From contig CBDULX010000154.1 in NCBI GenBank assembly GCA_965368175.1, positions 1 through 7,381 of the forward strand: 7,381 nt of DNA, given 5' to 3'. This document shows positions 6,636-7,381 of this stretch, piece by piece. The position numbers and the translations under genes were made by a program. Every line of letters starts with the position of its first letter. The first letter of the stretch is position 1. The notes beneath the pieces are model-generated. The model searched no databases. It was not told the origin of the DNA and saw only the letters and a program-made list of their open reading frames with translations. Source of the DNA: CBDULX01 sp965368175. Its GTDB lineage: Bacteria > Pseudomonadota > Gammaproteobacteria > SZUA-229.

Positions 6636-7289
6636 GTGCAGAACTACCAGACCAAATACGAAACGGTAACCGTCAACAGCATCGATTATCAAATCTGCTC
6701 GCTCAAAGACCGTCAACAATTCTACGATCATGAACAACATGCGGAAAAACTGGGAATTTCCTCAGCCACCTGGCCGTTGTTTGGTGTCGTCTGGCCAGCT
6801 TCACGGATACTCGCCGCCACGGTCAGCCAGCTTGAACTGGATGGCAAACGAGTACTGGAAATTGGATGCGGCATTGCCTTATCCAGCATAGTTCTGCATC
6901 AAATGGGGATCGATATCACTGCCAGCGATTATCATCCACTTGCCGGAGAATTTTTAGATAAAAATGTACTAGACAATAATATGCTTCCGATAAAATTTCA
7001 AACCGGTAACTGGGAAGTGAAAAACCCATTACTTGGACAATTCGACCTGATTATCGGTAGTGATATTTTATACGAACCAGCACACGCAGAAAACGTATCG
7101 CAGTTCATTGATAGACATTCAAGCATTGATGTTGAAGTAATTATTGTAGATCCAAATCGCGGCAATCGCTCGAACTTTACTAAAAAAATGATAGCCCTGG
7201 GCTATGCACATCATTTTGATAGATTTAATGTAGAAGGAACTGATAACTCAAACTGCAAAGGCCGCATATTACATTATCGGCGCAATTAA
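6636..7289 (+). CDS. Family-16 class I SAM-dependent methyltransferase, METTL21/NNT1-like
   Basis: A 217-residue seven-beta-strand methyltransferase of the Methyltransf_16 group (COG3897-like), whose studied members methylate lysines in proteins, such as ETF-beta and chaperones. An N-terminal strand-rich lead-in is followed by TWPLFGVVWPASRILA (45-60), the aromatic/Pro stretch typical of the group; motif I VLEIGCGIALSSIVL (73-87); the acidic ribose-binding residue D98 in ASDYHP; NW at 125-126, where relatives often have DW; and FDLIIGSDILYEP (136-148) containing the DxxY signature D143-Y146 diagnostic of this branch. VEVIIVDPNRGNR (166-178) follows, with the usual late strands to the end. The frame opens only at 6618 after a TAA, so GTG at 6636 is the first possible start; TGGA six bases or so upstream is a weak ribosome site. 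It lies 157 bp after the NYN gene without an evident terminator between them. The substrate cannot be told from sequence; small-molecule methylation is possible. Confidence 0.88.
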   Translation: MQNYQTKYETVTVNSIDYQICSLKDRQQFYDHEQHAEKLGISSATWPLFGVVWPASRILAATVSQLELDGKRVLEIGCGIALSSIVLHQMGIDITASDYHPLAGEFLDKNVLDNNMLPIKFQTGNWEVKNPLLGQFDLIIGSDILYEPAHAENVSQFIDRHSSIDVEVIIVDPNRGNRSNFTKKMIALGYAHHFDRFNVEGTDNSNCKGRILHYRRN

Positions 7290-7381
7290 TTTTTATATCC
7301 TGCAATACCGCTGTCCGTTATATGCTACTAACATTGTCGAACCATTACAGGCAAAGGTAGAAAACATTAACATGACCTAAG

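Noticed and set aside
7372..7380. ATG near the right edge as the start of another gene
   Set aside because: ATG ACC is followed directly by TAA, so no reading frame begins there.

Overview
The window looks like bacterial chromosomal DNA, most likely from a gammaproteobacterium. That is an inference from the gene content, the bacterial Shine-Dalgarno sites and the overall protein style; there is no rRNA or tRNA here to confirm it. It contains four genes I can support and no insertion sequence, CRISPR array, prophage gene, tRNA or rRNA that I could recognise.

Positions 1 to about 5168 are filled by one very long minus-strand gene, read from right to left. It encodes the N-terminal and central parts (1722 visible codons) of a cyclic beta-1,2-glucan synthase of the NdvB/ChvB/Cgs type. 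The gene runs off the left edge, so the C-terminal phosphorylase (GH94) catalytic part, roughly 1,000 or more residues in known homologues, lies outside. The visible reading frame is uninterrupted and carries, in order, the conserved N-terminal helical region, a pair of membrane segments, a GT84-type glycosyltransferase core, more membrane segments, the glycoamylase-like cyclization domain and the start of the GH94 sugar-binding sandwich.

Positions about 5200-6004 are an AT-richer, gene-poor stretch. It holds one small, lysine-rich 41-codon gene on the minus strand (5490-5615), upstream of and in the same direction as the glucan synthase, plus several inverted repeats. The glucan synthase has a good Shine-Dalgarno sequence but no ATG or GTG at the expected distance, so its start codon is an open question.

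Positions 6005-7289 hold two plus-strand genes that diverge from the leftward pair: a LabA/DUF88-type NYN-domain protein (putative PIN-like nuclease) and a family-16 (METTL21/NNT1-like) SAM-dependent methyltransferase, probably a protein lysine methyltransferase. Both appear to start with GTG. They are 157 bp apart, so joint transcription is possible but not shown.

Nothing in the sequence ties the glucan synthase functionally to the two right-hand genes. By eye, base composition drops clearly from the GC-rich synthase to the AT-richer right side, but this may simply reflect different genes and intergenic DNA. I did not find a clear new multi-gene system. The most interesting items are the anomalous start of the glucan synthase, the undescribed small lysine-rich protein and the dyad symmetries between them.
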